Assembly: GCF_000516985.1 (NCBI RefSeq)
Contig: NW_006917098.1
Span: 2,170,001 to 2,234,000, forward strand
Length of the DNA stretch: 64,000 nucleotides
DNA from: Pestalotiopsis fici W106-1
Lineage: Eukaryota; Ascomycota; Sordariomycetes; Amphisphaeriales; Sporocadaceae
Direction: 5' to 3'
The notes under the pieces are model-generated. The model worked only from the letters and a program-made list of their open reading frames with translations. It had not been told where the DNA came from and searched no databases. The position numbers and the translations under genes are program-made. Below are positions 1 through 14,469 of this stretch, piece after piece. Every line of letters starts with the position of its first letter. Within the stretch, counting starts at the first letter, position 1.

Positions 1-1690
1 GTGTTCATTCGTGACCATTCAGTGGGTAACAACAAGTCAGTAAGTCAAGGTAGAGAGAGGCCAGGGGTGAGTATTCGATGACGATATTATCGTGTAACCG
101 CGGAAATGACAGAACCACCATACTGCTAGAAAGCCAGACTATCGGTGGCCGATATAGCATTGCATGACAAGTAGTGCACTGCGGCGACCAATTCCCTATC
201 GGCGCGAGCTTTAAATTGCAGCGCGATATTCCACTTTTTTCGGCAGTTGGAGAATTGCGAACCAGTCAGCCACGGACAAGCTGCTGTGGTGTTCTGATTC
301 ATGAAAATGGCATGTTATTAGAATTAGACTGTAGCCGATGATTAACAAGCCGAGCCGGTCACGCAATTGTCACGGGGTTTTCTAGACACTAGCCTTCATC
401 ATTTAGCACATGGCCTGGGCGATTGGGCGTGGCCATGTCAGGCACAACGACGACGACAGTGAACTTTTGATAGAGTTTGGCCTGGTTCCGCAGTGGCTGG
501 CTTTCAACAACACTAAGAAAAATCATGGAATGTTCGTTGGGCGGCGAGCATCCCGAGTCCTCGGAACTGGGCTTGCATCATTGTGTCCTCCAGCGCTCCT
601 TCGGAGCCCGCGAGTTGAGACAGAGGGGGCGGCTAAGGGTGTCTTGGATCGAGACACCTGAGGTTGAGACCCGTTTGCAAGCTGAAAGCTCACTGAGACC
701 ACAACCACATCCCCGGGGCTAACGGGTGGAAGTATCTTGAGAAGGGCCATGTACAGAGTATACATGATGTTTTGAAGGACAGCCGTTGCTCAGCAGCATT
801 ACTGTCGTCATCACAGTGCCACTTTCAAACAGCTTGCATCGACTGGAGGGCACATTAGGTGAGTCTAGAAGAAATCACAGAAAAGATACTGGGGACTTAC
901 AGAGACAGGGCCAACCTAGCAGGCTGTGAATTGTGACAGCACCGGGTCAGCGTGAGGTCGTCGATCTCCGCGGACCAGGTATGTCTCATCTATACATACA
1001 TGAGGCTGGTCACAAAATATGTATTGTGAGCAGAAGATATGTCACGGGCTCATTTCCTCAGTTATTGATGATGCCCAACCAACCCTTCGAGCAGCAGGAA
1101 CCCCCCAAAGACGGGACTTTAGCACCTGGCAAAAGTAAAGTATACCAGAAGACTGAGTCAGATCCGCTGGTACAGCGGCGCCGTAGTGATTGCATAGGCA
1201 TATACAACGTTCAAGCATACATAGACGATGCAATGTCATGAAGAAGATGGCTAGTGCATGTCTTCGTCCCAGAGGCCCAGTCAGATCGCTGCAGAAGGTA
1301 CTTTCCATATCTCTCTTGTTTTATTTATTTAATTCTTTTTATCTTTTTCCCTTCGTACCTTCAGACAAATTGCTGCAGGCACTTCAGCGACTAGCGCATG
1401 TGCGTGCGGACAATTAGTGGCGGTTGGTATAGAGCTGGCCGTTGCTGGAGCGGGCTGAATGCCGCGCCGATAGGGTTAGCAAAAGGTGGAAATTTGAATC
1501 TGTTCAGCTCCGCCAGAGTCGGCCGCCAGCAAGGAACCTTGAACAAGAGCAGGCCTTTAGCATAAAACGCCTGCGCCCCATACCAGATACTACAAGTAAC
1601 TGATGCATCTATGCACCCATCCGATATGCAGGTTCAATTAGCTCAGGTTGAGGGTCTCTCCCAAGTAGGCAATCAATAATTGAATCATCA

Positions 1691-1706
1691 GTGTGTGTGT
1701 GTGTGT
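1691..1706. repeat. (GT)8 microsatellite
   Basis: Eight uninterrupted GT units in the gene-free left region. Confidence 0.9.
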
Positions 1707-2032
1707 ACCGCCCGCGAGTTCCGTCCGAACATTGTCCGGGTGGCCAACGGAGGGGCAGATCCCCGGTAGCAAAAGCGCGTGCGCCCCCCCGGGTGGTGGC
1801 GGCCGCCGAGTCAAGACCCAAGAGGCCCCCTTATACCTAGGTGGCATATACCTGCCTCCTCACCTGCAAATTATCACTACATGACCGTTCAATGCCATCA
1901 AGAATGACAACATGAGCGGCAGATGAAGTGCATGCAAGGGGGTGGGTGCGTTCGAGATTCCGAGTGGAATTTTCAGTGGGCACTTTTCTCTTTGACTTGA
2001 CAGGGTCCGTTTCTGTAGTAGTATATCCATTT

Positions 2033-2055
2033 TTCTTTCTTTCTTTCTTTCTTTC
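2033..2055. repeat. (TTTC)n microsatellite
   Basis: About five to six TTTC units on the plus strand inside a longer pyrimidine-rich stretch. Confidence 0.85.
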
Positions 2056-5000
2056 GCTTCTCTTCTCCTTCTTTTTTGTTTTCATTGTGGGTATCAGGTG
2101 ACGATAGTCTATGCAGGTGCCATATGCAGGGGAAGTCGGAATATTATGACATGAGCAATGAGCAATGTTACGATTCCCCATATTGACTGGGCACTCTGTG
2201 AGAGGGCCCATTGGACGTGTGAGGTGACTGGGGTGGAGGGCGGAACTCTAGACCAAGGAGCCAAACGTTGTTCCAGCCATGGATGGGGAAGGGAGAGAGA
2301 GAGTGTGTGTGTGTGATGGAGAGAGAGAAGAAAAATTATGATTTCAGGGTTGCACTGGTTGGCCAGCGGCGTGGCTTCCGGTCAGCCGGAATATCTGTCT
2401 GTCACAAAAGCATCCACCCCCGACGAGGCAGCACCACCGTTTCGCCGATAGGATGATCGGCAATCCGACAAGTAGTCTCTATTCTGGGTCACATAGAAGA
2501 AAAAAGAACGGGAGTTGTCGATATGGAGTTTGTTGATGAACTGGTGACCATAACGGCCACTGGTGCCGTGGGATCACTAATGTAGGGACAGAGTCTAGCC
2601 CTGCTCTTCCCACTACTTTAATGATTAGTTGAGGCCAGGATCAGGTATGCCCTGTCGATATTGTCCTGTATGTACAAAGTATGATTTAATCTTCTTTTTC
2701 TCCGGTGCAGTAGGGAGAGTCCAGGTATGTACTATCTAATCCTTGTGACCCACGCATCTTGAACGTCTCACGTCACCCCGATCTTCGAGCAAACACAAAA
2801 AAGGGAATAGTCACACACACACACTCACACCCCCAAGGACCACCAGAAACACGTAAAGTGGTGGGAAAGGATATGCAGTTGGAACTCTGAATGTGACGCC
2901 ACATGTCCAGCAACAAAAGAATGCGGAAATGGAAACACATTCAATAAATCATGCTAAAGAAAAAGAATGACCTAGGTCGTATCCAGACTATGGATACAAT
3001 GGATACAATGGGTACACTTGGGGCAAGGTTGATTGAGGGGCATCAGGTCAAACCCATGTTGAGTGTGCGGAATGAATAGGTAGGGAGAATAACCACTTAC
3101 ACATCTAGTTGTATGCAACTTTTTAGGGAAATATTGCCCAAAAATCCTCCCTGCTCTTTCTTCTTCCCCACACGAGCGTAAAATCGTCAGTAGCGTCGCG
3201 ACCTTAAAAAAGGAGATACGTTAAAAGACCCTGGGAAACTTTACCTTTTAAGCGACCATGGCCACAAGAAGACCTGGCTTAGCGTCGCATGTTTCACAAA
3301 ATTCAAATTGCAACACATGCATGGAAGAGAACCAGGAATCTTTTTGAAAGAATACTACATGTCACCAAACTAGCGTATCTACCTCCCTTGCACAAATGAT
3401 TCAATCTTTCTGTTGGCACAAAAACTTTCAGGGCTGACAACGAGCACAGTATCCACCATCCAGTGCGGTGCCCCCCTCCTTCTATACCTTCTTGAACTAT
3501 AAGCACTCAAATCACGCTCCATCGTAATCAAACCGTTACTGCCGACTAAATACTCGTGATATAGATGGAGTGCCAATCCGGGCTTGTCCAAGCTCACGTC
3601 TAGTCTCACCATGCATCGTCCATGGCAAATAACCATCCATCTGTGTCTTGCCTCATTTCTTGTTGCGCACACCTAACCCAGAGCGAACAATTCTCAAGCT
3701 TCAAGAAACACGTGTGGTGCAGGGACTATGGTCCACTTGTTCGCACGGCCAGGAGCCCGGGGAATTATACCGTCACATCGCAAGGAGTGTATTTCGCAAT
3801 CCAAGTCGCACCATGCCTGCACCTGGGAGCGTTTCGACCCTTTCACCGGTAGCCACTCTGCCCTCAGTACAAGCTTGCTGTCTGTCCAATCATGACCTTG
3901 AGCCCCTGGAGATTCTTCCCCCAGGTCTCTCTAGGGCAGAGCACAGGGATGCATCCTCGACTGAGGCAAACTAGCACACTGCGTAAGCATTCCGGACGGA
4001 GCCTTATTTACATACTATACCATCGTCTCCGGATTTCTCTTCTGCCAGAATTTTGTGTCATTGATCCATCACTGATCCATTGTTGATGACACGTCGTACA
4101 AAAGTACAGAATATTCTAACCAAAGCCCTATCCTTTCGGCAGCAGGATGCGATGATCGCCGCAAGGGGCCGGTAGGCAGAACACAGACTGCCGCATGCGA
4201 CCGCTCGGAGATTTTGTTCATCCAGCAGATGATCCACATCTCGTGTGCGTGATTGACAACTCAGCCAGCGTAACCTCAAACCTTACCACAGACAGGGAAT
4301 CCGTTGTACTTTGCAAAGGCGGCAGACGTGACGCGTTACCAGTACTTTCGACAACACATGGTACCATCAGCCCCGGTGGCTAGGAAACATGTAATTGTTT
4401 GAGCATCAAGATCATGTACCCATAGCTACTATGATTTCGTCGCCATCGTTGCAGCCGATACATTGTATCAAGCCAGGTTGCGAGTTGCGAGACAGGGCCT
4501 ACCTGAGCTACGCTGGATCCGCAGCCTGGCTGACAATGACCCTGGATTGGCGCTAAGAAGAAGCAGTGTGGGCTGTAGCTATCTTCGAATACTGCTCAAG
4601 AAGTGTGTTGAACGTCCGGCGATGTCGTTCCGATTACGTATCAGTTCGTAAAGAGCTTCATTCGAATCAAATGGAGACCCGGCCCTGTGGCTGGCCTGCC
4701 AGCTGAGGCCACGGGCCTGGCCAACATCAGCCTGCTAGGTTTTTCCAGTCAGCAAGCCACATTGGCAAGCTATGAGCAACAGAGTAATTTGTAGCATACC
4801 CGCCTCCACAATAACGCATAAGCAGTATCTGAGGCGGTCGACTATAGCTTCACTCCCAGCCCCGTGTTTCGCCAAGGCAATGTCAGCAGCAGTCGCTGCT
4901 AGCCAGAGAAGATTTTCCCAGAGGCGTACCTTTGTTTGTAATTAGTGATACTAATGACTCGAAACAAGCACAAAGCTGAACGAGGTCAATGAAAATAACC

Positions 5001-7003
5001 ATCGTTGGTAAATGATCATAGCATTGGTTACAAGGCCAAGCTTGGTTGACGCATGTGACTGCCAAACTGTGCAAAGAAGACCCTCAAGAAGTCGTCGAGA
5101 CTCATTCGCGTGCCGCCCGTGCCGTTGAAGTCGTTTTTGGGGGCTCATCTCATTACCAGATCGGGATGGACGCCGGCTCTAAAAAGATGGTAAACAGCAT
5201 CTCGACTCATGAGCTTGCGCTAGTTAGCCCCGAGGTCCTCTACTCCGGTAGTGAATATATCTAGTGCCCGCGACGAGGTGCTGCTAGTTCAAGCTTATTT
5301 GAAGAACACGTTAGGGAGAGCCGAATGGGATCAACCGCTGGCTCCTGTAGCGTGTTGGTGATCCTCCGCAATATGGATCTCTGCTCGCGCGGGCACGGAA
5401 GCTTGCGAGATGAGATCTCCTTAATCCGTGTGCCTGAGATGGCGGGGACAATCACGGGTCTGGAAGTCGGATGTGCACGCACGGCCCAGGCAGTCTGTTG
5501 GCGGCCGTGAATCGAACCCGGCCCCGATTCATGAATGGCATCGTTTATGTTTCATCTGACACAATATCAGCCACATTTTCCCAGCAGTATGGCTCAGGGT
5601 GGGTGGCTCATCATCGGTTGGCCGCTGTGCCGCATCGTTTTTACCTACCGTCTGTGGCTTCACTAGCCTGCCTGTATGGTAGTAGAGGGTGCTGAAAGCG
5701 CTTTCTAAAGAAGTGCCGTGCAACGAGTCTGGCAGTCTGGTGACGAACCTATGGCCCGAGCTCTTCACAGGCTCTGCAGCTGCCAGTCGTGGGGGTTCCA
5801 ATATGCCTCAAGACGACATGGGATTTTTAAAAGTCAAACACCCATCTTGTCATGACATTTGCATTAGGTATGCCGGCTTTTGCAGAAAAGTGCCAGAGAC
5901 TTTGCTGCTGGCAATTGATGACCTGTAAATGACAAGGTCGCCACGAGGATCTACTGGCCAGACGTCTTACCGTACCGTCCTTGTCTGAGCGACAGTGTCA
6001 CGTCCGAGCGTGTGAAATAGTGTGGCGTGCAAACAACGTACTCTTTCCCCGGAATGACTAGACTGATGTGTCAACAAATGATGATGGAGCAAATGCGCCC
6101 GTGGTGCTCTGAGAACTTACTTGATCCAGTCTCGGGTAGCAAAAAAGAAGGATGATAGAAGACAGGATACATTGATGGCCTCGATGTTCGCTCTTGATAG
6201 GCTGAAACATGCAGCGCATCGTAGTTTTCGGCCTCGATCGTATCTTGTTAATTGACATCAGGAGAAAAAGCCAGCAGAGAGATGCAGCTGCAGATTGAAG
6301 GCTGCAATGGCAAAGGAAACATGACATGTTGCACGGAAGTTTTTTGTCATGTGTCAGCCATCTCCGGTTGTCGCGCTATCGGTAAATCATGGCGATCAAG
6401 ACCAAGCTGCCAATCAAGACACAAGCTTCATGAGAGAAACCCTGCGTCTTGTATAGCGGAGAGGTGTATAAGTGGGATGTGGAGAGTGCTGTATACATGT
6501 TGCGTGTGGCGGGTGGCAGGGTTGCCACGATAGCGCACACAGGTGCAAGGCACCAGAGACAACGAGGAGCTAGTAATGTACATACCGACAGGACAGCGCA
6601 GGACGATGCTCACAGAAGAGGCAGCCGACAGAAGTTGCATACGTATGCGTGCAATGAGCTTTGCGCTCTCTTCTGGAGTGAAATGCAGAAGAAAAAGCAC
6701 GGCCCGGGACAAGCAAGAGGTGCAGCAGTTTGATCCAGGACGAAGAGAGCGAATGACAATATTCCGAGCTGGTGTGGTGTGTGTCTCGTGGGTTGGCATG
6801 CTGTGTTTCAGAGTTTTTGGTGTCGACTTGGTGCTTCACTACTGCAGAACCTATGTACGCTCGAACTGAAGACCGACATAGACGACGGAGAGTCTGAAAC
6901 GGCCAGCCTCGTCGTCGGGCTTGCTGTCCGTATAGAGCAGCTAGATTCCATCCCTCCTAAGAATAGTGCCCACGTTGCCAGCCTCGCGTGCGTTATCACT
7001 GCA

Positions 7004-7027
7004 CGTCCGTCCGTCCGTCCGTCCGTC
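7004..7027. repeat. (CGTC)6 microsatellite
   Basis: Six perfect tandem CGTC tetranucleotides. They lie inside random open frames on both strands, none of which looks coding. Confidence 0.9.
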
Positions 7028-10000
7028 TTGCGCTCTCTTAATGAGCTGCTTGTATAGCAGTTGTTGTGTGCTGATCGGCTGTGTAAGTGTCCCTGTAGCT
7101 TTGCAGGTATACTGTAGCTCGCCAGACTAGACAGAAAACGGACATGTACACCGTCACTTGCGCGCATATGTAGTCCAATCTGCACATCACCAGACTTGAC
7201 TCCATCGTCGAGCGCCTGCTTGTACTTTGCGCGCTTTATCTGGCATTTTGAAAAGAATTCTGTATTTCTTCCTCGCATATGGCGATTACCGCATGGTAAT
7301 TGCAGACTGGCCATCGGTCATCTGTACTTGGCGGCCGATTAAGGTTGTACACCCCTACCGACTCGCCCCTCTTCGCGATAGTACACAACGGTCCTGGGCT
7401 GCTCAACCCCACGTGGAGGTTTTGGTTTGCCCGCGGCCCGTGTGGAAAGGAGGGGCAGTCCGCGGTCGCATCCTCTAGGGAAGGTTGGAAGGGGGGAGGG
7501 GGAACAAAAAAAAAGTGAACTTGTTGCAGCGATCTGCGTCATGGCAGTAGGAAATCTCCGTCGAGAATAGCAGGGTTTTACCCTGAGTATGTAAGTTGAT
7601 AAGCTTTTTTATTCCATTTTCTCAAGTTGAAAGTTTTATCTTGGCTGGGTCTCACTGACTGATCTGATTGACAGCCTTGACAGGTCGAGATGCACACCGC
7701 CCACGCTCTTTCCCTTTCCACTCCCGCTAAAAGTAAAACGCCCACAACAACCCCTCCCCCGCCCTGGGACCAAATAGTGTTCAATGTTGGCAATTGCGAC
7801 CACACATGCCCTGGGGGGAAATGATTTATTGCGGCTAAGCGCGGCGACATATGGAAATTATCAAAAACCTAGCTACCTACGGAGTGGACAAGTTGCTTAC
7901 ACTTGCACAAGCAAGAGTCGAATCAGAAACCGACATCTGCGTGCTCTTTGCGCCACAAACTTTCGAGACCTGTTCAATTGTGGTTGCTCTCTGCGCATGC
8001 ACTTTATTAGTTAGTATAAAGCTCAAAAGAAGACATGATGTGCCACCAAATCATCCTTTTTTGGCTGCGAAGATCTCTCTCTATTGCCGGTGTCAGGTCT
8101 GTCGCAAAGAGGAAATGATGGGTAAGTCGTTAGTCAGAAGCCCGTGCATTGCAGATACATGTGCTTCGTATTATTTAGTGCCAATAGATTTCTGGTGGCT
8201 CTAGTGCAAGTACGAGTTACGTATAGTCGGTCGGCCCAGCATAGACTTGCGCAGTCAGAATATGGTATTGGTGGTCGCCACACCATTGCCGCAAGAGAAA
8301 AATGCATACCTACAGTACCTCTTTTGTGTTTTCTCCAGGGTTAGTGGGATCAAGTGATCATCGTGCCCTTGACCTAATACAGCCTATTAGCTGCTGTAGC
8401 ATTCAACCCTGGACGGTTGCCCAGGGTCAAACAAGCATGGGTGATTTACTCAGTATGCTTATCTGTCGAGGTCACAGACAATATACCCTGCAGATGCTTA
8501 CTAGGATGCTTCTGCATGTCAACTCGTACACTTAGTGTCGATATTCAAATAATTTTTTTTAGTCTTTTTATTCCTTCTACATACTACAATAGTCTACGCT
8601 TCTTGGTTGCCGGACGAGGCAAACCAGGATGCAGATAATGTCAAGTGGCCCAGGTTCTTGATAATGCTCTCTTTGCCAGGGATAAGAAGGCGAATGCCGC
8701 ACGAGTCGCGGTAATTCATCCCCTGCGCGCAACGGGTCGTTTCCTAGTCGGAAATGTCCTTGTTGCCATGCGAGATCGATGCGAGCACTTTGGCTTTTGG
8801 GAAAACGGCGGCGGCAAAGAGAGGGAATATGGGTAATTCCGTTGTTCAAACTTGAACGAACAGACTGACAGACAGACGAGAAATTGTCTGACCGCCGGCG
8901 GAATAGGAGCGTTGCAATGCTGATGGACTGCAAGAAGTCGCGGTTGGCGTACCAAAAGTATCACCTGCGCGGGAAATAAATTATTGATACTTATGCCCAG
9001 AGGGACGCCCGCCGGCCGGTTGGTTGGGCCGACCCAGCCATTTCTGCCTCTTTGAGTCAACGTAGTCCAGGAGAGCGCGGCTATCAAATGGATGAGTAAA
9101 GAGGCTTTATGACTGTGAGTAGCGCCTGGGAAAGCGTGGCTTGTCATGTACAGAGTATAGTGCGGTAAAACGTTAAACAAAGACGAGCACGCAACAGTAT
9201 ACCTGTCCAGACTATACCTTGGGGTTAAAGACCGCCAGACATGGGTGTTTAAAAATTGGCCAGAGCTTTTGAGGATTGACACATGGGATGTTGGCGGGGT
9301 GAGATTTTTGGCACCCACCAAGAAAGAGCACTCTGGTCCCTTATGACGTACCTGTTGGGAAGGGAAAAAGAAAAGAAAAAAACCAGTCGCTCCCTCCCCT
9401 CAACTCAAGCAATTGTTTAAGCTTACTTGATCACATACTGGTACCCATGCCTAAAAGGAGGGTCAATGTGAGTCTATGCTCGTAGATCTGAATACTGTGC
9501 CGCTCAATCCCCTCCAAAAACAAAGATGTTGTATCGTTACTTGACCAATTCGGGATTGCATACAATACACCTCGAAGCAGCTTCCCGTCGACGGCACGGG
9601 AAAAACGGACAAGAATCGGGTGGCTACTACAGCATGACAGGAAACCTTTTTGGTTTCAGTCGGTCAAAATTTTACACCAGGGATCGATTGCGCCGGGCGC
9701 GGGCGCTACCATTTCCAGACTGGTTTTCATCCGTCTTCCTCATGATGTCTTGCAGGTATGTCGATTGTTTTCACGCCTCGAGAATCCCACTTTCATTTTG
9801 CTTCGGGGTTGAGCAGTGTCCCGTGAGTGCCTGGCAGGTCCTGTGTATTGTAGTTATCATTACTATCTCGTTCCCGATAGCTGGCCATGACCAATGTGCA
9901 GCAGTTGTGGATCATAGTGGTAGCGGTCTGGTGCATACCTACATAATCTTATCACGGCCAGCCTCGATAACGGCCTATGCCCCGCCTTCGGTCGCTCTTC

Positions 10001-13000
10001 CGTGGTGGAGAGAAAAGAAGGAGTGGGCTAAGCGTGGGAATAGCAGCAGTGTCTTCAAAGACGCAGTAGAATGAATTGAATGAGTTCCCAAACCAATGAG
10101 CCGATTGCAACATGCAGGCTTGATTTTCACCGAGGAGAACAAATCGTGCAGCAGCAGAGCCAACCCCCTGTTTGTTTCCTATGCGTTCATGTGCCGTCGA
10201 GGACAATAGTCCGATGTACTAAGGTAGGTATGCATTTCGATTTTACCCTGTTTCCTTGCCGAGCTCCAGGCCCTGGTCGCCTGTCCGCATGTAAATTTGA
10301 CAGTATAAACCCTCTTCGGTTAGGCCAGCCAACAGGGGGGTGTCATATACACCCCGAGCCGACTGGCCCATGTCCATTATCCAGTCGCATTTTCTGTTCT
10401 ACAGGCGCTTCGCAAAATATTCAGACAACGCTGCTTTGTCGCACAATCACAGGCTTCGCGCACACCACGGCGAATCGACTTGACAGAGATGCCAGCTCGT
10501 GCGTGTGTAGGCTATACTTGCCTCGACTTCCTGCTTTCAAATCAAATGTCGCGGGTAAGTCACTGATGGCATCGATAATGAGCACAAATATTCATGACCT
10601 GGGTACGGAGATGACTTGAATTGGAATAACCACACCGAAAAACAGAGTGATTGATGTAATCTTTCCTTGTATTAAAAATTGATTAGCATCGTATCATGGT
10701 CCCGGTTGAAAAAATGTCGCTGCTCTGGAGAAGGAAATAATCATGATTTGAGCTTTGGCGTCGGTCTAGGCCTGGAATACAATGACCGCACGCCCTTGGC
10801 CATTGGCAGAATCGTGCCGTCCGTGCAGGACCCCACAAATACAAATGATGTGCGGTCCGCCTCCAATCCCAACTACTCCGACGCGGCGTATGTACATCAG
10901 ACGTCTGCGAAAAGACGACATTGAACATGAAGCGCACCGGTACAGGAAAAAGCCGACTATTGAAAGGTTGGATACTTCTACTCTTCTTCCAAAGAGGCAA
11001 TCTCGAGCACCACTGCCAAGTCTGATGAGGTCTATTGTGCATCAATTCAACGTGCTCTTTTTTCCTTCTCCTCCACATTTGAACAAGTTCGCCTGATGCG
11101 CGACCATTCTGTCCCGTGCCGCATTGCAGCGCGAACGCCTAATGTAATAATATTGTGACATTCACGACCAAATCATACATACTACTACATGTCTAGGTAT
11201 GCCCAAATTGCGGGGGAAGATACCACCTTGCGTGACAACTATAGAACTCGTTTAATCAGGCTCGGGAGACAGTCAGTCCATGGCGCTGGGTAAAGAAGAC
11301 CGTGGCAGCCTCTCTTGCTTGGAGTAAAGATCAGCCTCAAGTTGCATGTCGCACACAATACCGAGTCTTTGAGTTCTTCTTTTGTGCTGCCAACTCAACC
11401 GTTGACAGGAGCGGCTATACCATCGATGGAACTGCTCTGCCCGTCTTCACCACCCTTTTCTTTCTGTGCCGTCCCGGGAATGACATACTGCAGCATGTTA
11501 TGATGGTGTCTGTTTCTTGTTAAATGTGCCTGCCGCCCTTGGGATACCACCTCCCACTGCCTAGTCCGTAGCACAGCTTTGCCGCATACGGACGTTGAAA
11601 CCTGGGGAAACGACAGGGATCACATAGGTAGCGACAGGGGCTCTACCCACCCATAAACGCTGAGCAGCATGTCGTGCAGGAGCCAGCCCTTATCATGATC
11701 ACCGACCGCACCATATCGTCGCCCGCTATTATTGATGTCTTCCTTTAGCGACAGGCCGAGATGAGAGAGGGTCCCATTGCGAGTACAATTCGCAATCATC
11801 CGTTCCAAGATAATGCTCAAGACAGAGGAAATGACATGTGTTATCAGCCTCCTTGCCATTGGCACCTCTCAGTGGTGGTGCAGACCAGCAGTCATCAATG
11901 GGGAGCCGGAATACACGATAATATTATGATAGGGATAGTTACTGGCTACGGACTAGTATGAAGCTCAAGACAGCCACTGCACCAAAACCTACCTACCTTC
12001 CATTATGCAGTGAGCTGTTCGTGTAGTCAGCGTACTGCACGGTCCCTCTTCTGCACGTTGAGTCTTGATTGGGCAGACAAACTTCAAAAGACATAGTATT
12101 TCATCATCCTCTGACTACTTACTACCTGTGGCTGCATCGCAATCCTTGCTGAACCAGAATGGCATGCACATAATTGCCAATTCCAGCGCGCCAAGCAGTC
12201 GAGAAAATGTATTTGCCCATTGACTGCACACTAACAGCACCATCGAAACTTCTGTGACATAAATGTGCGAGGCTTGCATCTTCAAAGGGGCTCCATCCAC
12301 AACGGCATAATAATCGTCCCGCGTTGCATTGATCTCATCTCATGTCGCCCACACACACCCACCGACTCCATGATCGTTCATCGTGCATACCGCAGGTGTA
12401 TGTAGTGTGGCATATCCTTATGCACACAGCCTGAGCGGGCGCAGCAGCGTCTTTTTGCCCATGGGCGGCTTTGATACGCTTTTGAGTCCACGGCGCGCGG
12501 GGAGGGGTTCGGGCGCACAAAGATTCCATGTTTCTCTGTATATTCGGATGATTTTTTCTCTTTCATCTTTTCGCCGCCCGCTCCGATTATCGTGAGGTTG
12601 GAATTTGCCGAAAGTCAACAAGATACCAAGATACGGCCCCATAGAATATACTGGCGTCGGAAAACAGGGGTTGTGCAGTGATTGCCCGCTCCCGATGTCC
12701 GCTGTGTCATGGATTCTTCCGCTGTATTTTGATCAAGGTTTCCGTTGTGCGCAATTGCCCCCCTCGAGCCACAAGAGGGCGGCCACATACACCTAGGTTA
12801 GGTGAATCCTGCGGGAAGCTAAATAGGCTATCGATAAGGTATCCCAGGTTTGCATATTCTACCTTACTCGAGGCCCTGCACTTTCTCTCTACACCGTTCC
12901 CTCTCCGCAGCAAATTCGGGCCAATCAGACATGTGAATTGTCTTTTCACCCGGCTGCCGACTGCTGCCCTCCCTCCCGCACCTCCAATGAGATAGTCATC

Positions 13001-14451
13001 CCCACGAGGAGCAACCCGGGGGGCACCTTACTGTTACCTCGGAGCTAGACTTGGCTGCAGGCTTCGCAACATACTTGAGTGAGTGTGTGTGTGCCTATGT
13101 AGGTGGTGTTATGGTGATGCGGAAACTGGCGTTTCAGGCGATTCGGACCACTGACTTTGAGTGGCGTGTGGCCATATTCGTCTGATCAGTGTCGTAACGT
13201 GGTTCGAAGAGCCCAGATCCGGTTACAGTCCGAACGGACCAGGCTGCTTCCTGAGGTATTGGGCGTCACAATGACCTAGGCTGGTTGACGAGGATGGTGT
13301 TTTTTTTTTCGTCATTCTAGAAACCAAAGAGCAGCCACATGTCTACGTAGTACACAAGCATCGGGAGAAACAAGTGCTGTCCGTGATATACTGATACAGG
13401 GCTCTCGGGGGAACCAAGGACTAGGCTGGGACGTCTAGACTCCCCCGCCTCCCCTTGGGGCTTCCGGAAACATTACTGACTGCTGGCCCGGTTGAGACTG
13501 CTACCAAACTTACGACGGGTTTGCGGTCTTCTTGTGCATGAAGAGGCTTCCCGAAGTCTGAATCAGTCCCAAGGGTAAGGAAAACTTGGTCAAGGCATAA
13601 TGCGATCATGTCCCTTTCGTCATGCCTTTTTTTGCAACACGGAGATGTCCTAGGTAGAGACGATGCCGCCACAGCGCCACTCGGCTTATCCACCATGAGC
13701 TCGTTGAGACTCGGACGTGACCACCCAGTATCAACTCTGCTTGATGCAAGAGACGAGAGGCCGCTTCCACAGTATTCTGGCTAGCAACCCACTACTAGAC
13801 CCCACCAAACAAACGAGATTCTCATGGGCATCTCTCTTTCACTCATTGTCCACGGCTGCTGAAATTGAGTCAAGCGGCCCTAGCTTGGGCCAAATCAGTG
13901 TAAAGAATGTCCCAAGAAAGAGCTCCATGTGTTACCGGTCATGCGACCCAATCGGGCCTAGACTGTAGCGTCCATGAAACATCGGCTCTGCCACTCAGCC
14001 AGTGATAGATGACCTCTTTGGGAAAAGACGTGAGCCGTAGACCGGATGACCCCTGTCCTTGGCTAGAACTCCTGCGCTTCAGGAAAACGGGGTTGAAGAC
14101 TACTTTGGGCGTGCAAGAGGGGGGAAAAAAAATGCTGCCAGCCCAGCCAAGCAGTACTTTCTTCCTTCCCAGTGTGCAAGTAAGTATGGTAGCCCGTCGA
14201 GGGTTGCCCCATGCGGCCCTAACCGATAAGCGCAGATCGAAGTGCTTGGCAAGCTGTTAGTGCTGGGCTGAGAGGGAATTTGGAGCCTTTCTGTGAAGGG
14301 CATAGTGAACGAGGTAAGAGGAAAACCAGAAGGGGAGAGGCTGTTCGTATAGGTTTTAGTCTAGTAAGCTAGGCCGAAAAAGCAGAGAGCAAGGAGAAGG
14401 CCGGCGCGGATGTTCATCATGCTCGTCCGAATAGAGTTTCGACAGAGTGGT

Positions 14452-14469
14452 AAAAAAAAAAAAAAAAAA
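14452..14469. repeat. Poly(A) run, 18 nt
   Basis: Eighteen consecutive A residues. No retroelement body or target-site duplication is apparent to its left, so I treat it as a simple homopolymer. Confidence 0.9.

Noticed and set aside
5499..5573. tRNA-like segment on the minus strand (GGTTCGATTC T-loop and an end resembling GCCA, about 75 nt)
   Set aside because: The T-loop sequence fits, but the acceptor stem pairs only partly, the T stem has a mismatch, the D arm has only 3 pairs and the anticodon stem does not give a 7-nt loop. At most a degenerate tRNA relic; chance is more likely.
8716..10074. Frames of 201 (minus) and 182 (plus) codons in the left gene desert
   Set aside because: No domain or motif, poor protein-like composition, and no credible ATG context or splice chain.
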